Shown here: piece after piece, positions 1 to 9,472 of the stretch
Position numbering within the stretch: the first letter of the stretch is position 1
Layout: every line of letters starts with the position of its first letter
Assembly: GCA_030680355.1 (NCBI GenBank)
Contig: JAUXVF010000026.1
Coordinates: 62,001-126,000 of the forward strand
Direction of reading: 5' to 3'
Length of the DNA: 64,000 nucleotides
Source: Caulobacter sp.
Lineage (GTDB): Bacteria > Pseudomonadota > Alphaproteobacteria > Caulobacterales > Caulobacteraceae
Position numbers and translations under genes: made by a program
The notes under the pieces: generated by a model
Seen by the model: only the letters and a program-made list of their open reading frames with translations
Told to the model about the DNA's origin: nothing
Databases searched by the model: none

Positions 1-705
1 GTTGACGTCGCACAGCGCCGCCAGTTCCGGCGTCAGGCCCGCCTGTTCGTTGCCCATCAGGATCAGGGTGGGGCGGGCGTAGTCGGCGGCGCGGTGATCG
101 GTGTCGGCGGTCAGCAGGGTGCCGACCACCGAGCCCGGCCAGTCGCTGCGCCAGGCGATGAACTCGACCTCGCTGGCCTTGGCGACCGGCACGGCGAAGA
201 TCGAGCCCATGGTCGCCCGCACGGCCTCGACCGACCAGGGATCACAGCATTCTCCGACCAGAATCACCCCGCCGCAGCCGGCGGCGTCGGCGGTGCGGAT
301 GATCGTGCCCAGATTGCCGGGGTCGCGGACCCGGTGCAGGGCGACCCAGACCCCGGCCGCCTTCGGCTCCAGCGTCTGCAGCGGCGTGAAGGCCTGGTCG
401 AACACCGCCACCACGGCCTGGGGATTGTCGCGCCGGGAAACCTTTTCGAGGATATCGCGGGTGACTTCGATGACCTCGCCGCCGGCCATTCCGGTGGCGG
501 CGATGGCCCTGGTCAGCAGGGGATGGTCGGCGGCGTCCTGGCCAAACATCAGGATCTTCGGCGCATGGCCCAGTTCGACGGCTTCGGTGACGATCTTCAG
601 GCCCTCGGCGAGGAACTGGCCGCTCTCCTCGCGCGCCTTGCGCATATGCAGGGCGCGGACGGCCTTGACCGTGCCGTTGGTCAGGGAGGTGACGACCTTG
701 CTCAC
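1..705 (-). CDS. TrmH/SpoU-family RNA 2'-O-ribose methyltransferase (3' end cut off by the window)
   Basis: Only the first 235 codons are inside the window. The N-terminus (MSKVVTSLTNGTVKAVRALH) looks like the substrate-binding domain of rRNA methyltransferases. Around residues 120-140 the SpoU knot motif RVRDPGNLGTIIRTADAAG is clear, followed by GGVILVGECCDPW and, near the cut, ILMGNEQAGLTPEL. These are the knot residues that bind S-adenosylmethionine in TrmH-type enzymes, which methylate ribose 2'-OH groups in rRNA or tRNA. The start is GTG at 705, overlapping the stop of the upstream methyltransferase gene in a GTGA junction, so the two are probably translationally coupled. Which nucleotide it modifies cannot be told from sequence. 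Confidence 0.88.
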   Translation of the reverse strand, partial: MSKVVTSLTNGTVKAVRALHMRKAREESGQFLAEGLKIVTEAVELGHAPKILMFGQDAADHPLLTRAIAATGMAGGEVIEVTRDILEKVSRRDNPQAVVAVFDQAFTPLQTLEPKAAGVWVALHRVRDPGNLGTIIRTADAAGCGGVILVGECCDPWSVEAVRATMGSIFAVPVAKASEVEFIAWRSDWPGSVVGTLLTADTDHRAADYARPTLILMGNEQAGLTPELAALCDVN

Positions 706-1592
706 GCCGACCACCGGGCAAAGAAGCTGAGGCCCACCTGGCGGTCGCCGGTCTCCTCGACCAGGGCCAGCTCGCCCCAGTCGATGCGGCCGGCGCGGCT
801 GGCGGTGGCTTCCGCCACCAGCCCGGCCATCGAGGCGCCGGAGATGCGGGCGGCATAGGCGTTGAGGATCAGGAAGGAGGCGTCGTCGCTGAGCAGGCCG
901 GCGCAGATCTGGACCATCTCGGGCAGGTCTTCGAACAGTCGCCAGACCTCGCCGGTCGGGCCGCGCCCGAACTTGGGCGGGTCGAGAATGATCCCGTCAT
1001 AGCGGTTGCCGCGCCGGGCTTCGCGCTGGACGAACTTGCGGGCGTCCTCGACGATCCAGCGGACGGTGTCGATGCCCGACAGGGCCGCGTTTTCCCGCGC
1101 CCGCGCCACCGACTGTTTGGAGGCGTCGACATGGGTCACCTGGGCCCCGGCGGCGGCGCAGACCAGGCTGGCGACGCCGGTGTAGCCGAACAGGTTGAGG
1201 ATCTTCAGTGGCCGGCCCGCCCCGCGCTGGCGGGCGTCGAGCCATTCCCAGTTGGCGGCCTGTTCGGGGAAGAAGGCCAGGTGGCGGAAGTTGGTGAACC
1301 GGCCGTGGAACTTCACCTGGCCCCAGCCCAGCTCCCAGCTGTCAACCGGCGCGCCGGAGAACCGCCAGCGGCCGTCCTCGTCCTCGTCGGTGGGGTCGAA
1401 CACCGCGTCGGCGGCGTCCCAGCGCTCGGCGGGCAGACGGGGCGTCCACAGGCACTGCGGTTCGGGCCGCACGACATGATAGGGGCCGTAGCGCTCAAGC
1501 TTGCGGCCGCCGCCACTGTCGACCAGGCCATAGTCGGCCCAGCCGGTGGTGCGCATCAGGGCGGGTGTTTCGGCGATGATGGGGCCGGTCAT
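702..1592 (-). CDS. class I SAM-dependent RNA methyltransferase (RlmI-like)
   Basis: 296 residues, starting at ATG 1592 (MTGPIIAETPAL). The core is a Rossmann methyltransferase: LNLFGYTGVASL (motif I), VDASKQSVARARENA, then the NPPY-like catalytic motif IILDPPKFGRGP. This arrangement is typical of the COG1092 group, which includes the 23S rRNA m5C1962 enzyme RlmI. The PUA domain usual at the N-terminus of RlmI is absent here, and the family also contains enzymes annotated only as putative SAM-dependent methyltransferases, so the exact target is open. It overlaps the TrmH-type gene by 4 bp and follows the glycosyltransferase gene by 17 bp, so all three may form one transcript. Confidence 0.85.
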   Translation of the reverse strand: MTGPIIAETPALMRTTGWADYGLVDSGGGRKLERYGPYHVVRPEPQCLWTPRLPAERWDAADAVFDPTDEDEDGRWRFSGAPVDSWELGWGQVKFHGRFTNFRHLAFFPEQAANWEWLDARQRGAGRPLKILNLFGYTGVASLVCAAAGAQVTHVDASKQSVARARENAALSGIDTVRWIVEDARKFVQREARRGNRYDGIILDPPKFGRGPTGEVWRLFEDLPEMVQICAGLLSDDASFLILNAYAARISGASMAGLVAEATASRAGRIDWGELALVEETGDRQVGLSFFARWSA

Positions 1593-1609
1593 GGCCGGGC
1601 GATACCGGG

Positions 1610-3037
1610 TCAGACGCCTGCCTGTCCAGTCCGGGGCGCATGCGGGGTCTTGTCCCAGTGGAACGGACGGTCGATCAACTGGACCAGGGCATGGGCCGCG
1701 GCGAGTGACAGAAGGGGCCAGTAGACGGGCAGGACCAGCAGGTCCCGCAGTCGCAGCGGACTGCCGGCGCGGCGCAATCCGACGATGGCCGCCAGCGCCG
1801 CGCCCGCCCAGCCCGTGGTCAGTAACAGGCCGTCCGACAGCGAAACCCAGGGGCGGCCGTCCGTCGCCAGGCCAAGCACCGTCGCGACCACCACCCAGGC
1901 GATCAGCGGTCCATGCAGGAAGGCGGCGACGATGGTCGAGCCCAGGGTGATGGCGAAGGCGGCGGCCGCGCCCATGCGCCAGTGCGGCGGGTCGCGCGAC
2001 TGCACGCCAAAGGTCTGCATGTAGCCCTTCACCCATCGCGCGCGCTGCGGCAGCCAGTCGGCGAGGGTGCCCGGCGCCGGCTCCCAGGTCGGCGCGTTGA
2101 GGACGCCCATGCCGTAGCCCTCGGCGGCCAGTCGGAATCCGAGGTCGGCGTCCTCGGTCACGTTCCAGGCGTCCCAACCGCCCACCGCCCGCAGGATGCG
2201 GGTGCGGAAGTGGTTGCTGGTGCCGCCCAGCGGGAAGGGCGCGCCGCACCGGGTGAGGGCGGGGAGCAGCACTTCGAACTGCACCGCGTACTCCAGGGCG
2301 AATTGCGCCGGCAGCAGGCGACGGTCGGGCTCTATGCGCAGCGGCGCCTGCAGGCAGGCCAGGCGGGCGTCGGCCACGGCGAACCGCGCCGCCGCCTCGC
2401 GCAACTGTCCCGGATCAGGGCGGTCCTCGGCGTCATAGATGGTCACCAGGTCCCCGGTGGCCTGTTGTAGCGCGATATTGCAGGCGCGGGGTTTGGTGCG
2501 CGGCAGTCCGGGCGGCGCCGTCAGCACCCGCACGAAGGCGGGAAGGCGCAAGGCGGCCAGGGCGTCGTGGGTGCCCGGGTCATCGCTTTCCACCACAATC
2601 AGCGCCTGCAGGCGGTCGCGGGGATAGTCCAGGCGATCAAGGGCGGCCACCAGTTCAGGGGCGACGGCGGCCTCGCGATAGAGCGGCGCGATGATCGTAA
2701 ATCCCGGCAGGTCGGGGTCACCGAGTTGCGGCGGCGCGGCCTGCGAGCGGGGCGTCAGGGCCGCCGCGAGACGGGTCAGGGCCGTGAGACCGAAGAGGGC
2801 GAACAGACCATCATGAAGCAGCGCCTGAGTCGGGCCCGGCGCCAGAACCAAACCGGTCAGGGGCAGGGCGCAGGTGGCGAGCAGCAGCACCCGCTGCTTC
2901 AGCGTCGCCGGTCGCGCCGCGCCCCGGGCCCAGCCAGGATCGGCTTGATCAAGCCGCCGCGGGTCCGGTCGGATGGCTTGGGTGCGGCTGGTTGATCGCG
3001 GCGGGTTCAGGGTCCTGTCGTCATCCTCTGACGTCAT
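1610..3037 (-). CDS. membrane glycosyltransferase family 2 protein (cellulose-synthase-like)
   Basis: About 475 residues from ATG 3037, which has a GAGG ribosome-binding site; a TTG start at 3097 would add 20 residues. Two hydrophobic segments precede a cytoplasmic GT2 domain with TIIAPLYRE, the acidic pair in TIYDAEDRPD, the TED motif (NVTEDADLGFRL) and the QxxRW motif (PQRARWVKG). Several membrane segments follow. This layout is that of processive inverting glycosyltransferases that use UDP- or GDP-sugars to make and export polysaccharide. No PilZ domain and no cellulose-synthesis genes are nearby, so the polymer is unknown. It is divergent from the TetR gene with about 170 bp between them. 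Confidence 0.85.
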   Translation of the reverse strand: MTSEDDDRTLNPPRSTSRTQAIRPDPRRLDQADPGWARGAARPATLKQRVLLLATCALPLTGLVLAPGPTQALLHDGLFALFGLTALTRLAAALTPRSQAAPPQLGDPDLPGFTIIAPLYREAAVAPELVAALDRLDYPRDRLQALIVVESDDPGTHDALAALRLPAFVRVLTAPPGLPRTKPRACNIALQQATGDLVTIYDAEDRPDPGQLREAAARFAVADARLACLQAPLRIEPDRRLLPAQFALEYAVQFEVLLPALTRCGAPFPLGGTSNHFRTRILRAVGGWDAWNVTEDADLGFRLAAEGYGMGVLNAPTWEPAPGTLADWLPQRARWVKGYMQTFGVQSRDPPHWRMGAAAAFAITLGSTIVAAFLHGPLIAWVVVATVLGLATDGRPWVSLSDGLLLTTGWAGAALAAIVGLRRAGSPLRLRDLLVLPVYWPLLSLAAAHALVQLIDRPFHWDKTPHAPRTGQAGV

Positions 3038-3210
3038 TTCGCGCCTCGCGCCGCCAAATGAGGACGAATCAGTCGCGGTTTTGGAAATTCCCGTCAAGGG
3101 GGAATTTCAGCAAGATCAACCTAAGGGCGCGCAAAACTTGGCGCGACGCCTTGCGGGGGCTGGGTGATTGCCGTTTAGTGGCAGGAGAACGTTGGGGAAA
3201 GACGAGTCGC

Positions 3211-3846
3211 GTGACGACCACCTTGAAGAAACCAGTGCGATCGGCGCGGAAGCCCAAGGGCGACGGCCATCTTCGCCGGGGAGAAATCCTGCAGGCGGCG
3301 GAGCGGATATTCCTCGCTGAGGGCTATCAGGGCGCGACCATCCGCAAGATCGCCGATGAAGTCGGCGTGTCCTCGACCGCGCTCTACATGCATTTCCGGG
3401 ACAAGGACGAGATCCTTCTGGAAATCTGCAACAGCGCGTTCGAGATCCTGCTCAAACAGAACAGCGAGATCGCGGCCCGGCCGATCGACGCGGTGGCCCG
3501 CGTGCGGCTGCTGCTCGACGCCTACATCACCTTCGCCCTCGAGAATTCAAACGCCTATCAGCTCATCTTCTGCGGCCAGAGCGGCGCGATTTCAGAGGAG
3601 AAGCAGACGATCACCGAGGAGCTCGGCGACCGCTGCTATGAAAAGTTCGCCGGCGTGGTGCGCGAAATCGGCGCGACCGGCCGTCTGCGGACCGGCACGG
3701 TCGAGAGCGCGGCCCAGTCGATGTGGACCGCCTGTCACGGCATGGTCGCCCTGACCATGACCAAGCCGAAGTTCCACTGGGCCCCGACGGACGAGCTGCG
3801 CTCGGTGCTTCTGGACGGTCTCCTCTACGGCCTTGTGACGGACTGA
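3211..3846 (+). CDS. TetR/AcrR-family transcriptional regulator
   Basis: 211 residues from GTG 3211, preceded by GGGGAAAGACGAG; an in-frame GTG at 3178 is an alternative. A basic N-terminal tail (KKPVRSARKPKG) leads into a classic TetR helix-turn-helix, ILQAAERIFLAEGYQGATI then IADEVGVSSTALYMHF. The C-terminal ligand domain contains the WTACHGMVAL stretch seen in the WHG-type TetR C-terminal domain. It lies 4 bp upstream of the ABC importer genes, so it probably regulates that operon and itself; the divergent glycosyltransferase is another possible target. The ligand cannot be inferred. Confidence 0.88.
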   Translation: MTTTLKKPVRSARKPKGDGHLRRGEILQAAERIFLAEGYQGATIRKIADEVGVSSTALYMHFRDKDEILLEICNSAFEILLKQNSEIAARPIDAVARVRLLLDAYITFALENSNAYQLIFCGQSGAISEEKQTITEELGDRCYEKFAGVVREIGATGRLRTGTVESAAQSMWTACHGMVALTMTKPKFHWAPTDELRSVLLDGLLYGLVTD

Positions 3847-3850
3847 ACCG

Positions 3851-4663
3851 ATGACGTCGCCGTTTCGGCTCGCCGCCGTGCTGCTGGCGGGGCTGGCGCT
3901 TGCCGGAGGGCCGGCGGCCGCCGCGCCGTTGACCGTGATGTCCCTCGACAGCTGCGCCGACCAGTTCGTCCTGGCCCTCAGCCCGCGGTCGGCCATCGTC
4001 GGCCTGTCGGGGCGAGCCGATGATCGCGACAGCTATATGCGGGAGGCGGCGCGAGGCCTGTCGGTTCGCCGCGCCACTACCGAGTCGGTGCTGGCGGTGC
4101 GTCCCGATGTCGTGGTCCGCTACTGGGGTGGCGACGCCCGGCTGGAATCGACCCTGACGCGCCGTGGCGTGCGGGTGGTGAAAATCAATGACGCCTCGGA
4201 TTTCGACGCCGTGCGGGCCAATGTCCGGGCCGTCGCCGCCGCCCTCGAGCGCCGCTCGGCCGGTGAGGATCTGATCGCCGGCATGGACCGAAAACTGCTC
4301 CGGGCGAATGGCGCATGGCACGGCGCGCCCGCCCTCTATATGACGCCTAGCGGGTTCACCACCGGGCCGGGCAGTCTGGTGGACGCCATGATGCGGGGCG
4401 CCGGGATGACCAACCTGGCGACCGGCTCGACCTGGAAGCCCGTGCCCCTGGAGCAGCTGGTCATGCACCCGCCCGCCGCCTTTGTTCTGGGCTTTTTCGA
4501 CGCCTTTGCCGTGGCCATGCAGCGCTGGGGACCAGGGCGGCACGCCGCCTTACGTGCGCGGCTGCCCGGTCGGACGGCGGCGGTGCTGCCGGCGACGATC
4601 CTGGGGTGCCCGGCCTGGTTCGCCGCCGATGGGGCCGAGATCCTGGCGAAGGCCCGACGATGA
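3851..4663 (+). CDS. periplasmic substrate-binding protein of a BtuF/FecB-type ABC importer
   Basis: 270 residues with a clear signal peptide (LLAGLALAGGPAAAAP). The mature part begins TVMSLDSCADQFVLAL, as in BtuF-like class III binding proteins, and continues with LAVRPDVVVRYWGG. It should bind a metal chelate such as cobalamin, haem or a ferric siderophore in the periplasm and pass it to the permease encoded next. The gene ends in an ATGA overlap with the permease gene. No cobalamin riboswitch and no TonB-dependent receptor is visible nearby, so the substrate stays undecided; cobalamin is the most likely from similarity of the N-terminal motif. Confidence 0.82.
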   Translation: MTSPFRLAAVLLAGLALAGGPAAAAPLTVMSLDSCADQFVLALSPRSAIVGLSGRADDRDSYMREAARGLSVRRATTESVLAVRPDVVVRYWGGDARLESTLTRRGVRVVKINDASDFDAVRANVRAVAAALERRSAGEDLIAGMDRKLLRANGAWHGAPALYMTPSGFTTGPGSLVDAMMRGAGMTNLATGSTWKPVPLEQLVMHPPAAFVLGFFDAFAVAMQRWGPGRHAALRARLPGRTAAVLPATILGCPAWFAADGAEILAKARR

Positions 4664-5646
4664 GCGGTCGGCGCGGTCTTGTCCTTCTCGCCGCCCTGTT
4701 GCTGGCGGCGGCGCTTCTGGCGGTGATGATCGGGGAGACGCCGCTGGGCGCTTCCGACTATCTGGCGGCCCTGACCCGGCCGGGATCGCCCGTCGGCGAG
4801 ATCCTGTGGACGATCCGCGCGCCCAGGGTGGTGATGGCGGGCCTGATCGGCGCGGCGCTCGGCCTGGCCGGCGCGGCTCTGCAAGGCCTGTTGCGCAATC
4901 CGCTGGCGGATCCCGGCGTGCTGGGAGTCTCGGCGAGTTCGGGCCTGGGCGCCGGTCTGGCCATCGCCCTGGGCCTGGCCGCTGTCCCCGGCGCCATCGA
5001 GATCGCCGCCCTGGTCGGCGCCCTGGCCGCCGGCGTGCTGGTGGTGGTTCTGGCGGCGCGGTTCCGCGAGCCCGAGACCCTGATCCTGCTCGGGGTCTCG
5101 ATCTCGGCCTTCGCGGGGGCCCTGAGCGCCCTGGTGTTCAACCTTTCGCCCTCGCCGGTGACCACGGCCGAGGTGCTGACCTGGATGCTGGGCTCGGTGG
5201 CCAACCGCGACTGGCCCGATGTCGCCATGACCCTGGCGCCGGCGTCGATCGGGGCCCTTCTGGTCGTCTGGTCGGCGCGGGGGCTGACCATGCTGACCCT
5301 TGGCGAGGAGACCGCCGCCCTGTCGGGTCTGCCGATGGCCCGGCTGCGGGCGGCGGCGGTGGCCGGTGCCTCCCTGCTGGCCGGGGCGGCGGTGGCCGCG
5401 GCGGGCATCATCGGCTTTGTCGGCCTGGCCGCGCCGCATCTGGTTCGCAGGGGCGCGGGCGAGGATCCGGCCCGCACCCTTCTGCCATCGGCCCTGGCCG
5501 GCGCGCTGCTGCTGGTGCTGGCCGATCTCGCCGCCCGGGTCATCCCCACCGAACAGGAGCTGAAGCTGGGCGTCGTCACCGCCCTGTTCGGCGCGCCGCT
5601 GTTCGCCCTCGTCGCCTGGCGCGCCGCGCGGAGCTGGCGCGCATGA
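4660..5646 (+). CDS. FecCD/BtuC-family ABC transporter permease
   Basis: 328 residues from ATG 4660, overlapping the binding-protein stop. It is very hydrophobic, with about ten membrane helices. Family motifs are IRAPRVVMAGLIGAALGLAGA near the N-terminus, LQGLLRNPLADPGVLGVS, and the coupling-region sequence GFVGLAAPHLVRRG that contacts the ATPase. Two copies would form the inner-membrane channel of a cobalamin/siderophore-type importer. It ends in an ATGA overlap with the ATPase gene, giving a tightly coupled three-gene unit. Confidence 0.9.
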   Translation: MSGRRGLVLLAALLLAAALLAVMIGETPLGASDYLAALTRPGSPVGEILWTIRAPRVVMAGLIGAALGLAGAALQGLLRNPLADPGVLGVSASSGLGAGLAIALGLAAVPGAIEIAALVGALAAGVLVVVLAARFREPETLILLGVSISAFAGALSALVFNLSPSPVTTAEVLTWMLGSVANRDWPDVAMTLAPASIGALLVVWSARGLTMLTLGEETAALSGLPMARLRAAAVAGASLLAGAAVAAAGIIGFVGLAAPHLVRRGAGEDPARTLLPSALAGALLLVLADLAARVIPTEQELKLGVVTALFGAPLFALVAWRAARSWRA

Positions 5647-6404
5647 CCGCCGCCTGGACCATTGAAAACCTCGTGGTTCGCCAGGGCGACCGTCTGGCCG
5701 TGAACGGCGCCAGTCTTTCGGCCGCCGCCGGCGAACTGGTCGGGGTGCTGGGCCCCAATGGCTCTGGCAAGACCACGCTGCTGCGCGGCGGTCTGGGTCT
5801 GCTGAAGGCGGAGGCCGGGACCGCGCGCCTGGCCGGTCACGCCCTCCAGGGCCTGTCGGAAGCGGCCCGCGCCCGTTTGGCCGGCTATCTGCCGCAGGAA
5901 CGCCGGATCGGCTGGAACCTGGGCTCTCTGGAAATCGCCGCCCTCGGCGCGCCGGACCTGCCGCCGGCCCGGGCCCGGGCCGTCGCCGCCGACATGCTGG
6001 AGCGCGTCGGTCTGGCGGGGTTCGAGGCGCGGGGCGTTCTGGAGATGTCGGGCGGGGAGCGGGCGAGGGTGCTTCTGGCCCGTCTTCTGGCCACCCGTGC
6101 GCCACTGCTGGTCGCCGACGAACCGGCCGCCGGCCTCGACCCCGACGCCCAGCTGTTGACGCTGGACTTGCTGCGCGGCGAGGCGGCGCGCGGCGCGGCC
6201 GTCGTGGTCACCCTGCACGACCTGACCCTTGCGGCCCGGTTCTGCGACCGGCTGGTGGTGATGTCGCATGGCCGGATCGCGGCCGACGGTCCGCCGGCGA
6301 CTGCTCTGGCCTCGGCGGTGCTCAGCGCGGTTTTTGGCCTTGAGGGCGGTCTCGTCGACACGCCTTCGGGGCCGGTGGCGGCCGTGCGCCGCCCCGGTCG
6401 CTGA
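5643..6404 (+). CDS. ABC transporter ATP-binding protein (BtuD/FecE type)
   Basis: 253 residues. The Walker A is GPNGSGKTT (about residues 38-46), the Q-loop sits in GYLPQERR, the signature is MSGGE, Walker B is LLVADEPAAGLD and the H-loop is VVTLHDLTLAARFCDRL. This is the complete ATPase set for an importer. It should power the permease encoded immediately upstream. The coding region stops 7 bp before the convergent lytic transglycosylase gene, leaving no room for a separate terminator. Confidence 0.92.
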   Translation: MTAAWTIENLVVRQGDRLAVNGASLSAAAGELVGVLGPNGSGKTTLLRGGLGLLKAEAGTARLAGHALQGLSEAARARLAGYLPQERRIGWNLGSLEIAALGAPDLPPARARAVAADMLERVGLAGFEARGVLEMSGGERARVLLARLLATRAPLLVADEPAAGLDPDAQLLTLDLLRGEAARGAAVVVTLHDLTLAARFCDRLVVMSHGRIAADGPPATALASAVLSAVFGLEGGLVDTPSGPVAAVRRPGR

Positions 6405-6411
6405 TCAGGCG

Positions 6412-8451
6412 CTACTGCGTCCCGGAGACGGGCGGGCGCCAGCCGCCGCGTTGCAGGTCCGACCACAGCATCAGCGGCGCGGTCCCGCCATTGAGGCGAG
6501 CCCGATAAACCTCCCGCGTCTCGAGGGTCCGCATGACGTAGTTGCGGGTTTCGGAGAAGGGGATGCATTCGATGAAATCGAGGGGGTCGGTCGCCGAGCC
6601 GCGGGGGTCGCCGCAGATGGCCGCCCACTGGGGCGGTCGTCCCGGCCCGGCGTTGTAGGCCGCCGCCGCCATGATGTAGGAGCCGCCGAAGTTGCCGATC
6701 ATGTCGCCCAGATACCGGGCGCCCATCCGCATATTGTAGTCGGACTCGTAGAGCCGGCTGTCGCTGAACGGCTCACCCAGGGCGCGGGCCATCATCTTGG
6801 CCGTGCCGGGCAGCAGCTGCATCATGCCCCGGGCGTCGGCCCGCGAGCGGGCGCCGGGATCGAAATTGCTTTCCTGACGGGTGATCGACAGGACGAAGGC
6901 GGGATCGGCGCCGCCGGGGACGTCCTGGCTGGGCAGGATCGGATAGCCGCGCTCGGCCAGGATCATGCCGCGCTGGGCGGCGGTGCGCACCGCCCGCATC
7001 GCCGTGTCAGTGTCGCCATAGCCGCGGATGAGATCGACCAGCAGGGCGCATTCGGCCTCCGTCGGCAGGGTGTCGTCGACATGCAGGGAGAACACCCGGA
7101 AGGTGTCGCGATTGCCGCTCTCGTAGAGAAGGCGAAGCGCGCGAACCAGTTCGCGGCCCTCGAACCGGGCGCGGTCGGCCGCGGTGATTTCGGGGTCCTT
7201 GGGCAGAACGATCTGTTTGAGACCGGCCTTCTGCGCCGCCAGCTGGCCGTAGAAGACGGTGATGTTTTCAGCGCCCTGCCGGTAGTAGTCCTGGGCGGCG
7301 CCCTGATCGCCAAGGGCCTCGGCGGCGCGGCCCTGCCAGTAAAGCGCCCGCCCCTGGGTGATCGGCGAGGTGCCCGCCGCCGCCAGGGCGGCGAAGTGTT
7401 CGGCCGCGGCCTTGGGGTTCTTCAGGCGGCTCAGCGCGATCCAGCCGGCATAGAATTCAGCCTCGGCGGCGTTGGCGCCGACGGTCATGCCCGTGTCCCT
7501 GGCCGCGGCGTAGGCGCCCTGGGCGTCGTCCTTGAGAAGACCGTCGACCACCATGGCGCGGCGCTCGGACCAGATCCGGGAGCCGACCTCGCCGGTCGGG
7601 GCGGCCTTGAAACCGCGCGCCAGGCTGAGGGCCGTGGAATCCATGCCGCGGCGGCGATAATAGGACGCCTGTTCGAAGATCAGGCCGGGATCCTGCCGTT
7701 GCTGGGCGGTCAGACCCGACAGCAGGCCGGCGGCGTTCGACGCGTTCGAGCGGAACGCCATCCGGGCGTCGGCGACCGGGCGGTAGGCGGCGGGCAGGAT
7801 GGCGACCATGTCGCGGGCCGCGGGACCTTGCGGACCGTAGAGCAGCACATCGGCCCGCCGGATATGGTCGTCGTCCGTCAGATAGTCGCCGAAGCGGGCC
7901 CGCATGGCGCTCTGGGGGTCGGCGTCGAACAGCTCGTCACGCCACCAGCGGCGAATCAGCCCCCGCGCTTCCTCGCCGCGGCCGCTGGCGCGCAGGGCGC
8001 CGGCCAGGGCCAGGGCCCCCTCGGGGGATTCGGGCTGGGCGCCGCCGAACCAGGCGATGATGCGGTCAGCGGACAGGCCCGAGGTTTCGAGCAGCTTTTC
8101 GGCCGTGACCTGACGCTTGGCGCCGCGCGGCCAGCCGTTGAGGTCGCGGCGGGCGGCGTCGGCCTCGAAGAAACTCAGTGATTCGGGCGCGCGGTCAGTC
8201 AGGGCCCAGAGGGCGATCTTTTTGCCGATCGGGTCCTGGATGGCGCTCATCGCCTGACGGATCCGGCCGGTGTCGCCGCCGGCGTCGAGGGCCGCCCGGA
8301 GGTTCGCCGCATCGCTGTCCGACAAGGGTTGCCGGTAGGCGACCTGGGGCGTGGTGACCAGCTGGGGCGCCTGGGAGGACGCCGACTGGGCCCCCGTGAC
8401 GCCGCCAAGAACCACCACCAGGGCCGTTCCGATCGCCAACTTCCGAACCAT
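6412..8451 (-). CDS. slt: soluble lytic murein transglycosylase
   Basis: About 679 residues with an N-terminal signal sequence (VRKLAIGTALVVVLGGVTGA). A long helical, repeat-rich region (about residues 50-480) resembles the superhelical U and L domains of Slt70. The C-terminal catalytic domain has RQESNFDPGARSRADARG with the catalytic glutamate, then MMQLLPGTAK and YNAGPGRPPQW. The enzyme cleaves peptidoglycan between MurNAc and GlcNAc, making 1,6-anhydro ends, in the periplasm. The ATG at 8451 is used here; a TTG three codons upstream with GGAGAC before it is also possible. It is divergent from dapA. Confidence 0.9.
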   Translation of the reverse strand: MVRKLAIGTALVVVLGGVTGAQSASSQAPQLVTTPQVAYRQPLSDSDAANLRAALDAGGDTGRIRQAMSAIQDPIGKKIALWALTDRAPESLSFFEADAARRDLNGWPRGAKRQVTAEKLLETSGLSADRIIAWFGGAQPESPEGALALAGALRASGRGEEARGLIRRWWRDELFDADPQSAMRARFGDYLTDDDHIRRADVLLYGPQGPAARDMVAILPAAYRPVADARMAFRSNASNAAGLLSGLTAQQRQDPGLIFEQASYYRRRGMDSTALSLARGFKAAPTGEVGSRIWSERRAMVVDGLLKDDAQGAYAAARDTGMTVGANAAEAEFYAGWIALSRLKNPKAAAEHFAALAAAGTSPITQGRALYWQGRAAEALGDQGAAQDYYRQGAENITVFYGQLAAQKAGLKQIVLPKDPEITAADRARFEGRELVRALRLLYESGNRDTFRVFSLHVDDTLPTEAECALLVDLIRGYGDTDTAMRAVRTAAQRGMILAERGYPILPSQDVPGGADPAFVLSITRQESNFDPGARSRADARGMMQLLPGTAKMMARALGEPFSDSRLYESDYNMRMGARYLGDMIGNFGGSYIMAAAAYNAGPGRPPQWAAICGDPRGSATDPLDFIECIPFSETRNYVMRTLETREVYRARLNGGTAPLMLWSDLQRGGWRPPVSGTQ

Positions 8452-8587
8452 CAACGTCAAACCATCGTCTCCATAACTGTCATACGGGGCGCACAGGCAG
8501 TTGCGAACGCCGGGTCGGGGGACATATTGTCCGCCTCCGACACACAGCCGCATTTTAAAACGGCGATCTCACGGCCTTTTGCAAATC

Positions 8588-9472
8588 ATGCTCCAATTTC
8601 CCTTCAAGGGCGTTATTCCCGCCCTTGTCACCCCCTTTCGTGATGGCGCCGTCGATGAAGCGGTGTTCACGGCCCTCGTCGAGCGGCAGATCGCCGGCGG
8701 CGTCCACGGGCTGGTGCCGGTCGGCACCACCGGTGAGACCGCGACCCTCAGCCATGATGAGCACAAACGTGTCGTGGAACTCTGCGTCGAGGTCGCGCGC
8801 GGCCGCGTTCCGGTGATCGCCGGCGCCGGCTCCAACTCGACCTCAGAGGCGATCGACCTGGTCCGCCACGCCAAGACCGTGGGCGCTGACGCCGCCCTGG
8901 TGGTGACGCCCTATTACAACCGGCCCAGCCAGGAAGGGCTCTACCAGCACTACAAGGCGATCAACGACGCGGTGGAAATGCCGGTGCTGGTCTACAACGT
9001 GCCCTCGCGCACGGGTTCGGACATCAGCAATGAGACCCTGGCCCGGCTGTCGGTCCTGCCCAACATCATCGGCATCAAGGACGCCACCGGCGACATGACC
9101 CGGATCAGTTTCCAGCGGCTGATGTGCGGCCCCGAATGGGTGCTGCTGTCGGGCGATGATCCCACCGCGCTCGGCTACATGGCCCATGGCGGCCATGGCT
9201 GTATCTCGGTCTCGGCCAATGTCGCGCCGGACGGCTGCGCGGCCTTCTTCAACGCCTGTATGGCCGGCGACTGGGAGTCGGCCCGCGACTGGCAGGATCG
9301 GCTGGTCAGCCTGCATCGGGCCCTGTTCCTGGATGCGTCGCCGGCCCCGACCAAGTTCGCCCTCGGCCATCTGGGTCTGTGCAGCCCGCATACGCGTCTG
9401 CCGATCGCGCCCTGCGCAGAGGCCGTGAAGCCGCAGATTCTCGAGGCCATGCACGCGGCGGGCGTTCTGTAG
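8588..9472 (+). CDS. dapA: 4-hydroxy-tetrahydrodipicolinate synthase
   Basis: 294 residues, the normal length for DapA. It condenses pyruvate with aspartate semialdehyde in the first committed step of lysine and diaminopimelate synthesis. Visible motifs are [12 protein letters not shown] (substrate site), [18 protein letters not shown] with the catalytic tyrosine, and the Schiff-base lysine in [11 protein letters not shown]. The stop overlaps the GTG start of smpB by one base, so the two are cotranscribed. With the divergent transglycosylase gene this places peptidoglycan precursor supply and turnover side by side. Confidence 0.96.
   Translation: MLQFPFKGVIPALVTPFRDGAVDEAVFTALVERQIAGGVHGLVPVGTTGETATLSHDEHKRVVELCVEVARGRVPVIAGAGSNSTSEAIDLVRHAKTVGADAALVVTPYYNRPSQEGLYQHYKAINDAVEMPVLVYNVPSRTGSDISNETLARLSVLPNIIGIKDATGDMTRISFQRLMCGPEWVLLSGDDPTALGYMAHGGHGCISVSANVAPDGCAAFFNACMAGDWESARDWQDRLVSLHRALFLDASPAPTKFALGHLGLCSPHTRLPIAPCAEAVKPQILEAMHAAGVL

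Noticed and set aside
3037..3851. A cobalamin riboswitch before the BtuFCD-like operon
   Set aside because: No B12-box-like sequence is seen; a TetR gene lies directly upstream instead.
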